Shown in pieces: positions 36,043-50,829 of a DNA stretch of 64,000 nt. Within the stretch, counting starts at the first letter, position 1, and each line of letters starts with the position of its first letter. The DNA lies in contig JAQSEB010000050.1 in assembly GCA_030063045.1 (NCBI GenBank), positions 558,001 to 622,000 of the forward strand. Reading direction: 5' to 3'. The DNA is from Pratylenchus scribneri. Lineage: Eukaryota; Nematoda; Chromadorea; Rhabditida; Pratylenchidae. A program made the translations under genes and the position numbers. The notes under the pieces are model-generated. The model made no database searches. It saw only the letters and a list, made by a program, of their open reading frames with translations, and was not told where the DNA came from.

Positions 36043-36671
36043 GAAAGATATAAAAGAATGAAGAATAATGGACGACGATGATTTTTGACACCGATAAGCG
36101 ATAATTTAATTTTCTTTTTAAATTTGACATTGTTCGACCACTTTTTTATTTTATTTTGACTTTCGTTTCCACTTTCCAATTCATCTTATGTTTTGTCGAA
36201 ATCCAACCAAATTTTGTGATAAATATTTCAGATAAACTCGTCTATAATTAATTTATTTATGTGGTTTATTTTACCATTCATATATGGAATTGCTATACAT
36301 TTCTCTGCCCATCCATTACACAATCAATACAAACAATATAATTTTATTCAAAACAATAATATTAGAATTAGATGTAGCTTGATCAATGTGAATCATCTGG
36401 TTCAAAAATGAGAATACCTATTCAAGCTATTAGGGTAAAGCTATGAAATCACTTCCATATTATTTCTCTTTTTCCTCACCATTCACCAGCTGATCGAGTA
36501 TTCCAAAATATTTGTAGTAGAGCAAATGGAAATGACGCCATTATCCGTGTGAATTGAACACAATACAAAATATATAAACTAATCAAAATCAAATTTATTT
36601 CTCCTCAAATTTAGACCTGAAGAGAACAAATTATAAAACTTCTAAAATTGAATGCCAACAACATCATCAAA
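36043..36671. other. Spacer upstream of the G alpha gene
   Basis: AT-rich, no recognised exon. It contains a probable trans-splice or 5'UTR acceptor CAAATTTAG ending at 36614, and a 7-codon upstream reading frame at 36652-36675 that overlaps the G alpha start codon. Confidence 0.5.
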
Positions 36672-38560
<1,889 letters not shown>

Positions 38561-39004
38561 TGTGTTCATCAAATTCAAAAAGAAGAAAATGCCCCTACAT
38601 CCAACACATTTAAATGATTTCTCCCCCCATCATAATTGCCTGTGTTCCTCCTAGTCTTTGATATCATCATCAATCGAAATCGAAACATCGCCATCATCTC
38701 CTCCACAATTATTATTATCCACATAATTCCGGTTCAATTGAACAAAATGTTTAAATTCATTTATGTTTAATTTTAAGCACATTCTTCCCCATATATTTTA
38801 TAAAATGGTTGTTTGTGCAATTTTATTTTATTGTATTGCGAATATTTTTCTTGTATTAAATTTACGACTTTGAGAGTATAAATAATTTGATAAAAATCAT
38901 TTTAATTATTTTTTCATTTGTTCTTTTACAATTATTTATTTTTCTAATACATTTTTATTATTTTTAATTAAAAAAATTATTAAATAAATTATTTTAGGAA
39001 GATA
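38561..39004. other. Spacer G alpha to pash-1
   Basis: Holds the G alpha 3'UTR (TATATTTTATAAAATGG region near 38793) and AT-rich DNA up to a clear acceptor ATTATTTTAG ending at 38997, eight bases before the pash-1 ATG. The 444-bp gap is at the long end for an operon, so whether G alpha belongs with the following genes is uncertain. Confidence 0.5.
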
Positions 39005-41965
39005 ATGGATGCAAATTCTTCGGATGAAGAAGAATTGGAAAGACTCGAAGAGATGCGGAAATCTTTGCTAGCACAATTGGAAAAAGATGGTGAAGAGGAA
39101 GAGAACGGGGAAATTAGCAAATTGGATGAGTCGATTATGGAAGAAGAAGGCGGGCTCTCTGACGATGAAGATGAAGAGAAAATGAATGGACATAATGGAA
39201 AAAAGGAGGAGGAGGAGCAATCATCCAGTAATGAAGAAGAAGAAATGGAGGAAGAAGAAAATGATTTGATGAATGAGAGCGGCCTATTGGAAGAGGAGGA
39301 AGAAGAAGAAATGGTGGAGGTGGTCGATTCGGAACAAATTGACAATCTTCTCGAGAATCCGGTCGATGAGAAATGCAAAGATTCGGGTAAAAAGTCCAGA
39401 CAAATGATAAAAAGGTTTAAACATTAATTTATACTCTTAATATTCAAATTAATATAGGATAAAAAGAGTGTTGGAATTCCGTAACACCGATCATTTCACT
39501 GTACTTCCTGATGGTTGGATAGAATTGACACACTCAAGCGGCCTTCCAATTTTTGTTGTAAGTAAAAAATTCTCAATAAAATAATTGTTTTAGAATAATC
39601 TCATGAATTTAGCATAAACCAACACGAGTATGCACCTTCGCCCGGCCTTATTTCATTGGTAGAGGTTCCATCCAATATCACAGGTAAAGAAAAATTATTT
39701 AATTTTATAAAACATTGAACAATTTTAGAGTCCCAGAATCGGCTATTCCCTGTTTGTACCAGAAAAAATTTCAAGAAGAAATGGAAAAAATTGTTCACGG
39801 CAAAGAACAATTGGCAAATGGGCAAAAAGACGAAAATGGTGAATCGATGGAGAACAATGGTAAAATTATAAAATTTATTACTAAAATTTGGAATTTAACA
39901 GTGGATGAAAATTGTGATAATCAGCCACATGACGCCAGCATATTAAGTCAATTGAATGGACCAAGTGTGAAAGTTGAGGTTTGAAATGAACATTAAAATT
40001 GAATGAATTAATCAATTTTAATAGACTGAAGTTGAATTCAATAAAAAGCAGCTGAGTCCAGATCAACTTTTTGAATATGCGAAGAGGCGGTTCAAATTCA
40101 AAGAAATTCCGGTGTTTAAATTCAAAAAATGGGATGAAAAGCGTAAATTCCACAAGCGAAGGCGGATGCGTCAAGTGCTACTCAAACAGCACAAAGAAGC
40201 CAACAAATCCATTAATGGGGGACAAATTCAAAGACCAGGTCAACATTTTGGAATAAAATTGAATAATTATTGATTTAAGGCATTTCCAATGGCATGAAAT
40301 TGATCACAATCCCAGCATTGGATGCCGATGCAAAACCAAATAAAAGGCCATTTTATTTGAATCCAAATGGGAAAACTTCTGTCAGTATTTTACATGGTTA
40401 GACATTTTAATTTAATTAAAATATTATTTTGAAAAATTTTAGAATTTGTTCAAAAAGCTTTGAAATGCACAGTTCGCTATTTCTTCAGTGAAGCCAGGTA
40501 ATAATAAAGAAAATATTAATCACTTTTTTAAATATTTATTTTATAGGAATAGTGCCACCCCATTTCACTGTGCCGTCAAATTGGTGTTGAACAATTCCCA
40601 TCCAAATTCACTGATGGGGCATGGCGGTGGAAGAAATGGAGGCGGTGGCCATAAAAATGGACAACAACAATTTCAACAATTGACCTCGCCAATCAACGCC
40701 GATTCAATGCGCCAAAAACTTGCAAAACTCGATGAATTCAACAAAAATAGAAAACAACAAATCCAAGGCGAACTACAACCGCATTGTCCCTTTGGAAATG
40801 GTGGCGAAAATGCGGCATCAATTTGCGCAATTTCATCGGGTTAATTAATTATTAATTCTTTTTAAATTTGAATATTTTAGATGATCCCGATTTTATCACA
40901 TTGGGCGAGGCATTTGGGCCGGGCAAGAAAAATGCAAAACTTTCGGCAGCCAAAAATGCATTGGACAATTTGGTGCCCGGAATTGACTTTGATTCGGATA
41001 TGATCGCCTTTTCGAATAATAGGTATACACTTATGAATAAATTCAAAAACTAATTTTCTTTTAGTCTAAAAAAGGAAGCCTTCTCAAATAATATTGGCAA
41101 TTTTTCGTTGGCTGAATCCGAACAATTTGACACATCCTCATTGGCTAATGGTTCGGTAAATGGTCTCAACGCTTCGCTGAATGAGTCGGCACAAATTTTT
41201 GATCTGATCTCCGTCACCGACACCCGAATACCTGAATTATGCGCTCGTGCCGGACAACCATCGCCATATTTAATTTTACAGGTATATTTTTGGAAAAAAA
41301 AAATTTAATTTTTAGATAATAAATTTAATTCTCAATTTTTAGGAATATTTGAAACGTTATTCGGCCTTTGGCGATACCCAACTCAATTTTACCAGCACTC
41401 GGCTCAAACATGAACGCCATCAGTTCCAACTTTCAATTGGGGAGCATTCAGTGAAGGTTGTTAGCCGGAACAAACGGGACGGAAAGCAAATGGCCGCACA
41501 AGCTTTGCTCAAAAAATTGCATCCAAAGGTCTGAAGATAATAAATTTATAAATTAAAAATAAAATTATAGAATGAAACTTGGGGCTCAATTTTACGTCTT
41601 TACGGGTATGAAGCTCAACAAAAATTCAGGGAAGCAAGGAAGAGTAAGGACAGTGTCGTGAAATTGCAAGGAATTCGACCAGGTTAAGGTTAAAATTTTA
41701 CCTATTTAAAATCTATTTTAAAGATGAATCAAAATCGATTGGCGAATTTCAACCGAATGCATTGATTTTGGATAAATTACACGCACATATGCTCAAATTA
41801 TCGGAAAAATTGCTGCCCAATGATGCGCCTCCGGCCAAAATTCGAAGGGTCGATTTTCAAGCAGAGCAGCCAATTTTAAGTGAAGAAGAACTTCGAAAGC
41901 TATCAGGAAAAATGGCAGCTGATCATCCCGAATTGCAGCAATGTTTGCCTTCTGTTCGTTTTTGA
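39005..41965 (+). CDS. pash-1: Pasha/DGCR8, double-stranded RNA-binding partner of Drosha
   Basis: Nuclear cofactor that recognises primary microRNA hairpins for Drosha. It has a highly acidic N-terminal exon, then the RNA-binding heme-domain region: LPDGWIELTHSSGLPIFVHK with CTFARPYFIG (WW-like), and ESAIPCLYQKKFQEEME, which keeps the IPCL motif whose Cys binds heme in DGCR8. A basic linker follows (KFKKWDEKRKFHKRRRMRQ). dsRBD1 spans VSILHEFVQKALKCTVRYFF through FGPGKKNAKLSAAKNALDNL. dsRBD2 spans PYLILQEYLKRYSAFGDTQL through NKRDGKQMAAQALLKKLHPK. The C-terminal helix region includes ETWGSILRLYGYEAQQKFRE, the Drosha-binding tail. ATG 39005 is eight bases past an acceptor. The order and length agree with the family. 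Confidence 0.94.
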
Positions 41966-42212
41966 TTTTGAATGAAGAGAAAACGGGTTCAACAATTTTG
42001 AAGAGGAGAATTAATTTGGACAATTAAACCATTAAAATGTTAATTAATTACTCTAATATGTGCCACTTATTATTATTTTAATAAATTTTACATTTTCTAA
42101 TTAAATTTTTCCATAATTGATATAATATGAATTTTTAATATATTTTCATTTATTTATTTATTTATAAGCAATCATTTTAATTATTTAAAATTTAGAGTGA
42201 TCTTCAGCCAAA

Positions 42213-43578
42213 ATGAACGACCCAAATTCTGCACAATCATATGAGGAAATTAAATTAACAATTGATATTTCTGGTGTGAATCGTTACAATCCACAACAAG
42301 TTCAGGCATTGGAGCGTGCAGTAGAATTGATGATTAAAGGTTGGGCGAATTTTAAATATTCAAAATAATTGGAAAATCCTTTAGAATAAGAACAATTTAT
42401 TTAGTGCATTTTTAAATACGTTTACCGTTCCCATTTTTATTCATATTATTGTATTTCGCCAAAAAATGTGCAGTAGATGTATTTAAAAAATGGATAAAAG
42501 TACGCACCATATCCAAAAAAAATATTGTCCTCTGAGCGGATTCGAACCCGAGACCTAAATTTTGCAAAAGTGGACGGTCACCCATTCCGCTAAACAATTC
42601 TAACAAAGAATTTTTTGATAAAATCTTTTAATAAACTCAATCAGTCTAAACTTAGCCCTATTCCAAGCCGTAACCCTATACCTTAACTAATAAGATCCAT
42701 GCTGAAAACCTAAAACTTAAATTGTTACCATTAAATAAATAAATAATTTTAAGAGACCAAATATGACAAGGACATCCTAATGACATTGTTGAAGCTCTAT
42801 CAGGTTATTTCTTATTAACAAAATTAAAATAAATATCAATTTAACAGTTAAATCCCGTCCTTTACAATGAAAAATATGTCTGCTATGTTCTGCTGAAGAC
42901 GATGACCAATTTTCCGCGCAATGATTTTGCATTAGCCAAATATTTATTGGAAGCGAATAAAGTGAACACTCCAGTTTGTGGAATTATCAAATGTACTTTT
43001 ACAAAATAATTATTAAGGAAATGAAAAGAGTTATGGCTGTGGGCGCCATGCTGGAATCATGCAATTTTAATCTGTTCTGGAAGCTGGTCAACGGTCGCTA
43101 TCGACCCAGTGAGAAGGAGGATGAACCATTCAAACGACCGGAAGAGATCAAAATTATGGTGGAATCGATCAAAGGCTTTAAGGAGGCCATTCGTAATTGT
43201 GAGTTTTTCACAATTTTATATTAATTTCAATTATTTGATTTTCAGATGCCTGCCAAGTTATCAATGTCACATTCCAACATGTTTACAAACATCAATTAGT
43301 GAATTTGCTTGGTGGAATTGATGGTGAATTTTGGATTTCATTTTTAAATGATTTTTTTTTAGAGAAAGAATTGGCTTCTTATGCAACATTTCATAAATGG
43401 AAGAAAATGGATGATGAAGGAGGCAACATTTATTTCATCCATAATCATGAGGATACGGTCAAGAGCCGAAACATCGAAGAAAGACTCAGTTTTGAGCGTT
43501 AGTTCCATCATTACAAATTAACTTTTTGATTTATATTTTCCAGAATATATTGATGTGATTAAGCAGGCTGCTGCTTGA
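42213..43578 (+). CDS. eif-3.K: Eukaryotic translation initiation factor 3 subunit K
   Basis: Non-core subunit of eIF3 on the 40S ribosome. About 230 residues in seven or so exons. Exon 1 MNDPNSAQSYEEIKLTIDIS with GVNRYNPQQVQALERAVELM matches the eIF3k opening. Then ETKYDKDILMTLLKLYQLNP, ALAKYLLEANKVNTPVCGII and AMLESCNFNLFWKLVNGRYR (HAM/PCI-like domain), followed by IKGFKEAIRNYACQVINVTF and a winged-helix end with VKSRNIEERLSFEQYIDVIK and stop at 43578. ATG 42213 lies 18 bases after the acceptor AAATTTAG (42195). The first intron (about 42341-42752) is enlarged by a SINE-A copy. It is 247 bp after pash-1 and 236 bp before thoc-2, consistent with an operon. Confidence 0.92.
42468..42606 (-). 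repeat. SINE-like family A, best-preserved copy
   Basis: Minus strand: TTTAGCGGAATGGGTGACCG (A-box-like), TTTAGGTCTCGGGTTCGAATCC region (B-box), then GCTCAGAGGACAATATTTTT and a tail ending ACATCTAC. It is tRNA-derived in layout but lacks a paired acceptor stem, so it is not a functional tRNA. It lies in eif-3.K intron 1. Confidence 0.68.
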
Positions 43579-43814
43579 ATTTAACAATGTTGTGGAGTTT
43601 CCATTGATGAGAAACATTTATATGCGATTATATACTCTACTTTGATTGTTCTAAACCATATTGTTAAAAATGTATTTTGGCCATAAAGGCTCGCTAATTT
43701 GATTTTTGTTTATTCAAATCAATTAATATTTACAGTATTTCATCAATATCATTTTTTAATTAAACAAAATAATAATTTTAATGCTTAAAAAAATTAGAAA
43801 AAGTGAAGCAAAAA

Positions 43815-46800
43815 ATGAGTTCTACTGCTCCAGCAAATTCTAGCCAACCTTCCACTTCATCAATGGAAGTGGATGATGTTACCTTCAAAAAACCGAAAGA
43901 AGTTGATGAGAGTGGACTACTTAAATTACTGATGGAATCTTGCCGTGCATTTATTGCCAAGAAGACGAATAAAGAAGAAGCAGTTAAACAACTTCGAGCA
44001 ATTTTGGTTTGTTTTTAGCAATCAATAATATAATTTAATACATTTTTTTAAAGCAAAATTCACCAGAAACGGGCGCATCCCTCCTTTTCGATGTTTTGAT
44101 TGCACTTCAACCAGAATTTGACGAAGAAAGAGGCAGAAAAGAGGAAAGAGCAGATGAAATCCGCGAATTTTTAGAACAGATTGGAAAAGAGGTTTGTAAA
44201 TTACAATTTAAAATTGATCAAATATAATTTTTAAATTCAGCTATTGCCATTGGATGTTTTATCATTGGAGTTGAATGCATTGGGAGCGGATACACCGGCG
44301 ACAAAATCGAAAATTGTCAAATGTAAAACGCGCATTTAGTGAGTTCAAATATATTTGAATTATTTAATGTAAATTTGCAGTTATAAACAATTGAAATTCA
44401 ATTTGCTGCGAGAAGAGAGCGAAGGATATGCAAAATTAATTGCTGAATTATTGGAGCCATCCAGCCCAGAAAAGGACCTAATTTTGACCGTGGACTGCTT
44501 AATTGGTTCATTTAAAAAGCTTTTTAAATAATTAAATTTTAGGTCAATTCAATTTGGATCCAAATCGGGTGATTGACATAATTTTGGAATGTTTTGAGCA
44601 TTCACCGCACAAACGGGAGCTGTACATTCGACTGATCCGGGATTTCAAAGTGGACAAGGAGGATTTGCGCAACATTTTGGTTCTCAAGTTCATATTTTGC
44701 CAGGTTTAAGCTATCCGAAAATCCAAATTTAATTCTTAAAAATATTCAGCGCGTCGAACACACTCCCATGTCTCTGTATAGGCTGGCTTCACTTCTTGCC
44801 CAAGAAGGATTGGTCGATATTCTGACATTATTTTGCTTGGTCAATCCCACACAAAAAGAAATTATTGAAGAGAATAGAGCATTAGCTGAATTGGTTCGAG
44901 TGCGATCCCTTAGGGCGGAAACGATCTCATCCAGCTCGGTTAATTAATTAATTATAAACCAATATAAAATTATTCCATTTTATCACATATTAATTTTGTA
45001 GGTCAGCCTGTTGGCAACAACCAATGAATCATATCCAATCTCATCCATTTTAACTGGCGCCAATGATGCCGGACCTGAACCTTCGGCCGCAATGCCAGCT
45101 GTTTCCTTTTCCGCTGCCATACAATCCCAACAGAATGAGGACCGAAAATTGGCTGGCACGCGTTTTGATGATGTATGGAAAAACTGACTAAAATTTGAAT
45201 ATTTATGGAATAATTTAATTTTTAGGTTGTCCTTTATAAAAATCAAAAATTGGGTTTGCTTTGTGCTTTATTGGAACATGGCGCATGGGAATTGGCCAAA
45301 CCATTGATGGATCGTCTGCCTGAAATTTATCCATTTGGTGTGTGCCGCCGAATTGCAATGGATGTGGCCAACATAATCGGTTATAAAATTGAGCCTTTCT
45401 ATAGAGAGTGAGTTAAGAATAAATTCTAACAAGAATAATGATAATTTTTTTAAAGGAAATATTCACATTATCGGGACAATTCAAGCCAAAAAATGAAAGA
45501 GAGTTGGGAACGATTTACTTGCCCACCAGAAACGGTAAAAATTGAAAAAATAAAATATATTAAATTAAAATAAAAATCATAGATAACCAATTGGCATTCT
45601 CTGTTCAATGATGCTTGCCAAATTGCTTTACAGTTGGGTCCTTATATTGGAGCACGGCACAATGTTGCAATTAAATTGATTCGACTTCTCAATTTATTCT
45701 ATGAAGATCCAGAGGCTCAAACATTGATGGATTCTGAAAATTGTAAGTAATTCGAATAAACAAGTAGTTTATTTTGATAATTACAATTGTGAATTGTTAT
45801 TCTGATTTGTAATTGAATTAATTTCCATCCAAAATTAACCAATTCAATTTATTCCATACTAATTTACAGTATTTCACATGACTATTGATCTTTGCGATTC
45901 AACTTTGGTTCCCGCCGCCTCATTACTTGAATCCAATTTTTCCTATTGTGAAGAACTTTGGCAAATTCTTGGTCGTTTTTCATACCAGGATCGTTATCGG
46001 TATGCCATTTAAAAATCAATTTAAACAAAAAAATTTAATAGAATTTATCATCGTTGGCGCACCATTCACACCGACCGATGCTGGGATTTGAATTTGCAAA
46101 GGGGAAAAGTGCTCGGAATGACCCGTTACATAATGAAACGATTGAGCAAGGAAACGGCAAAAGTTATGGGACGACAATTGGGAAAGTTGGTTTTTTCAAA
46201 AATTTTTAATTTAATTCCCCATTTTTCCATCAGACTTTGCCACACTTATCCAACAATTCCATTGGACTATTTACTAAGCAAAGTGCAGGATTTCCAGAAT
46301 TTCATTCATCCTGTTGTTGAGTCAATTCGATTTCTTTCTTCGCTGGAATTTGATGTTCTTTCATGTAAGTTTTCCCTTCAAATTTTACAATTTTTCATTG
46401 TTTTATTTTTTAGATTGTTTAATTGAGAATTTGGCTGCACCCGAAAAACAAAACTTCAAAATTTCTGACATTTCTTATAGTCCTTGGCTTCAATCATTGG
46501 CCGCTGTTGCTGCCGCAATTTTCAAACGATATGCAATCGATTTTGGCGGCATTCTTCAATACATTGCAAATCAGTTGAAGGATCAGAAAAAGTAATAGAT
46601 TTAATTTTTTAAATTTTTTAATTAATTTTATTATTAGTCTTGATCTCATTGTTCTGCGTGAAATAGTGACAAGCATTTCTGGTATAATTTTTTTATTTAA
46701 ATTGAAGAGAATTTTATATTAATTTGTTAGGTGTTGAATACAGTACGGATTTGACCCAAGAACATTTGGACGCACTTTGTGGCGGTGACACATTACGTGG

Positions 46801-49800
46801 CGAGGTTTATTCAATTAAACAAATAATTAATTTAATAAATGAACCCTTCTTTTTCTTTTATTTGATTTTTTAGTTTAATAAAACATTATTTATTTTACTC
46901 TTTGCCAATTAATTTAGAGAGACAATTTTTATAGTTTATGTTTGTAATAATATCTGGGTTTAATTTAAAAAAACTGAAACAATTAACCATTTTTCTACAT
47001 TTAATTTTTTTATTTAACATTCCATTATTATTGAGAATTATCCTCTAAAAACTACTACAAGCTAAATATCTTTTAACAATGAAATTAAAATAAAAAAATA
47101 AATTTTTTTATTATTTCTGAAAATTTACAGGCCAGCTATTTGCAATTGACCCGGGACAAAGATGCCAAACTCAATCGGCGGGCAATCAATCGACTGCGAG
47201 ATGCCTTGCTGAAGGATTCACTCTTCGAAGCACTTTGCATTCTGATTGGCCAACAAAAACAATTCATCATTTACCAGGACTATAAGGAATATCCATTGAA
47301 ATTGACCACTCAAATGTTGGATCAGGTCTTACTGAAAATATTAATTTTAAATAACAAATCCATTTATTTCCAGTGCCAGGAGACATTCATCCAATTTTTG
47401 CATTTTTTACGTACAAATCTTAAGCCGGAACAATATGCGAAGAGAATCCCGTCCGCATTGGCACTGCTCACCGAATACCATTTGCCCATTGAGGCTGCCT
47501 TCGCTCTCACTCGACCAATTTATATGCACGAAATTGAGGTTAATAATTATAGGAACCACATTTTTATTTTACAAAAATCACAAAATATTTGCGTATTAGG
47601 TTTTTTTTTTATTGAAATTTGAAAATTGGGTAATTTAAAAATGGATGATTTTTGTTTTTTTTATTGCATTTTTACAATGAAATTTTGCCTAAAATGCCAA
47701 AATAGGTCATTTCATTAATGATTAAAAAATAAATTTAAAATTTTTTAGACCGCCTACAACTTGGCCAAGCTAAAGAAGAAGGAGGAGACAAAGGCCAACA
47801 AATTGGATGCGGCACAGAAATCGGAGCTATTCAATGAAATATTCCTCATGAAATTGGATGCACTTGGCGATGAGATGAGGAAGGCATTCCCCGAAACATT
47901 TTGGACCGATTTAACATTCAGGTTTGAATTTTTAAAATGTTGGCAGTTTGGCAGTGATTTTTTAATTCGACTTTAAAAAGTTTTCTACTCGATTAAAATT
48001 GAGCTCTTGTGGCGCAATGGTTAGCGCGTTTGGCTGTTAACCAAAAGGTTGTTGGTTCGAGTCCAACCAGGAGCGGCTATTTTTTTTAACCCTAATCCCA
48101 ATTCCCAAAACTTTACACCCGAAAACGAATTATTAAGTCTGGATTTTCTATTTAAACTTTTTACTAGGAAATTTTGGGATGCCCAATCCTTAACAAAATT
48201 ACAAAAAATACAAAATATCCAACACATTAATTTATTAATTCTTATTCAGAATGCACACAATTTTTTGGCTCCTCTCCGTAAATGATTTGATGTGCCCGGA
48301 GAATGCTTATGAACGGGGCATAGAAAAATGTCGAAAAGAGATTCAAGCATTGAAGGAAGGAGGGGAAACGTCCGAAAGGGGCCAACAAAAAAGGACAACG
48401 AAGGATGAGGAACGGTTAAAGGCATTGGAACAAAAATTGGTGGACGAAAAGAGACGGTTATTTTTGATTAATTAAATTTTTTAAATTATTTATTGCAGAC
48501 AAATAGAACACAATAGTCGAATTTTGGATATTCTTCGGGATGAGCAGGTCAAGAAGACGTTCTTCGGGTTTCAAAGTAAGAATATCCCACTTAAAATTTA
48601 AATTTAATTTAAATTAATTAAAAATTTATTTAAATTATAATTTAAATTTAAATAATTTCGGTACACAAAATTCAATTCAAATTCATTTTTTTCCAGATAA
48701 AGCAGGCCAAATGCTTCGTTTCTTGCAATTCTGCGTTTTACCAAGGGTGGTCTGCTCCGAAGTGGACGCCGTCTATTGTGCGAAATTCGTGGAAACACTG
48801 CATGCCGTAAAAACCGATGATTTTCAGACAATTGTCTTCATTGATAAGGTCAGTGATATATATTCAATTCAAAGCTATCGAAATAAATTATTCCCTAATG
48901 GGGCTTTAATTAATTAAGAAACGAGATAGAGAATGGTTCGATTTTGATAAAACATTATTTTTGAAATGTTTGTATTTTAAATTTTGAATGATAAGGGAAA
49001 TTAGAGCAAAAAATAAAATTAAAAATCGAAAATTTTAGATCTTCACGGATGTGACCCCTATTTTGGCCGGTTTATCCGAACGTGAGACAGTGTGCTTTGG
49101 CCGATTTGCCTGCATGATTTTGGAATTGCTCCAGCATTGGCACTCAAAAGAGGAAAATTACAAAAAGGTGATGGGTTAAATTTTTATTTAATTTTAAATT
49201 AAATAATTGGTTCCTTTCCCCCTCTCCTCTTAAAGGAAAATTTTTTACAATTTGAATTTCCCTCAAAGGAATGTGACGGTTTTCCCGGATGCGACACAAA
49301 AGTTCGCAAAAAGGATGTGGTGGTCGATAAACCCACAAACACATTCTCCTATGATCTGTTCCGATCCCTTTGCTATAAATGGCAAGTTCGCCTATCAAAG
49401 GTAAATTTTTTCAAAACATTGATTAATTTTCTATTTAATTAAATATTTTTAGTCCTTTGCTTTCATGTTGACCGGCAAAGAGAAGAATTATGTGCTGATT
49501 AGAAATGCGCTCACAATGATGTTGAAGGTTCAATAAATAATTTTAATTTAAAATTTAAAAAAGATAGATTTATTGAAATTGGCGACAAATATTTTAATTA
49601 TAATCAAAAATTATAAAAAAAAAACATTTATATTTGGGGATAGAAATAGAACGCGCCCACCCATGTGTATCTTTAGCTCAATGGGTTAGGTCCTTGGAAT
49701 TAATTTTTAATATCGAGGGTTCAATTCCTCCCAATGGCTAGAATTTATTTTCCACCATTTTTTAGCAGTTACTTTTACCTTTTTTTTAAATTTTTTAAAA

Positions 49801-50479
49801 TATATAAAATATTAATAAATCTGCATTTAACAATAAATCTTATTTTTTTAGATTCTGCCAACTTATCCACTGCTCATTCCGATGAACAACAATTTGGAGG
49901 AACAAGTGAAGCAAGTGATTGAGCAGGAAAAGGGAAACCGTCAAGACCTGAATTTGTTGGCCAACAGCTATTTGGTGCAACTGAAGAAGCGGAATGACCA
50001 ATGGAAAATGTCGGGTTATTTCGAGAAGACCGGTCGTAAACTCTGGACCAATGCTGAATTCTCGGATATGCGACAAACGGTAATTGAAATAATTGTTGAT
50101 ATTAATAATATTGAATTAATTTAAAGGGATCGAGGGGAAGAATGGGCGTTGGATCCAAAACACCATCACCAACAACGACGACGAAGAAGCCGCAAATTAC
50201 CGCTCCAGGTTTTTAGCTTAAGCTTATTTAAAAAATTTTAAATAAATATTAGAATTCTTTTCAATAAATATAAAATTTAAAAATCCAAAAAATATATTCA
50301 GAAAGTAGCAGCCGGTCTTCACGGGCCCATTCGCCTGTTCATTCCAAATCTCACGCCCCTTCGGATTCATCGCCACCCAAACGGAGCCGACCACTAATTC
50401 GAAGTAGGCGAAAATATTAATATTTATTTTATTAAATGAAAAAAATTCAGGTAGCGGAAGTTCAAAAAGAAATGATTGA
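43815..50479 (+). CDS. thoc-2: THO complex subunit 2
   Basis: Largest THO/TREX subunit, linking transcription elongation to mRNA export in the nucleus. Roughly 29 exons. Diagnostic segments include [194 protein letters not shown] with [12 protein letters not shown], and [20 protein letters not shown]. The protein is closed by a short RS-rich tail ending SSGSSKRND, much shorter than the long basic tail of vertebrate THOC2. ATG 43815 lies 18 bases after an acceptor (AAATTAG, 43797). One intron carries a complete tRNA-Asn and another a tRNA-like remnant. It is the last gene of the second run and converges on the FHOD gene. Confidence 0.93.
48003..48075 (+). tRNA. tRNA-Asn (GTT)
   Basis: A complete cloverleaf. 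The acceptor stem GCTCTTG/CAGGAGC pairs at all seven positions (one T-G). The D arm GCGC...GCGC is followed by the anticodon stem TTTGG/CCAAA around loop CTGTTAA with anticodon GTT. The T arm is GTTGG/CCAAC with loop TTCGAGT, and the discriminator base is G. A run of T follows at 48080, a good Pol III terminator. It lies in the thoc-2 intron at 47923-48248, on the same strand as the host gene. Confidence 0.93.
49665..49740 (+). repeat. tRNA-like remnant in a thoc-2 intron
   Basis: CTTTAGCTCAATGGGTTAGG is A-box-like and GAGGGTTCAATTCCTCCCAA B-box-like, with the spacing of a tRNA. The T arm GAGGG/CCTCC pairs, but the acceptor ends do not. It is a tRNA pseudogene or SINE head. Confidence 0.5.
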
Positions 50480-50829
50480 TTGATTGAGAAATGATGAAAA
50501 GAAGAAAAAATGCAAATTAAATGCTTATATTCCTCATTAAATTGCTGCATTTTTGATAATTTATTTCGCTTTGTTATATAAATTTAATTTAAAATTGTTT
50601 TTATAAAAATTCTATTAGGGAGCTTTTGGGCAAGCAAAATTTCCCGTGTTAAATTCAAAACGGAAATTAAAGTAGAAGGCCTTTGAGTATATAATAAAGA
50701 GAAATTGTTTTCTTGTTAAAAAATTAAAAATCTTTTTCTAATAAGATGAAATCTGCCATTGCCCAAAAATGCTCTCCACTTCCCTTGGATTTAATCCATG
50801 TGTTTTTGCCTATTAAGTTCTTATCTTTG

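Noticed and set aside
38989..39378. Ser-rich minus-strand frame of 129 codons
   Set aside because: Antisense of the acidic first exon of pash-1, whose downstream domains are unambiguous.
42500..42606. Functional tRNA at the SINE-A copy
   Set aside because: A- and B-box-like parts exist but no acceptor-stem pairing or sensible anticodon arm, and the same body follows at other copies.
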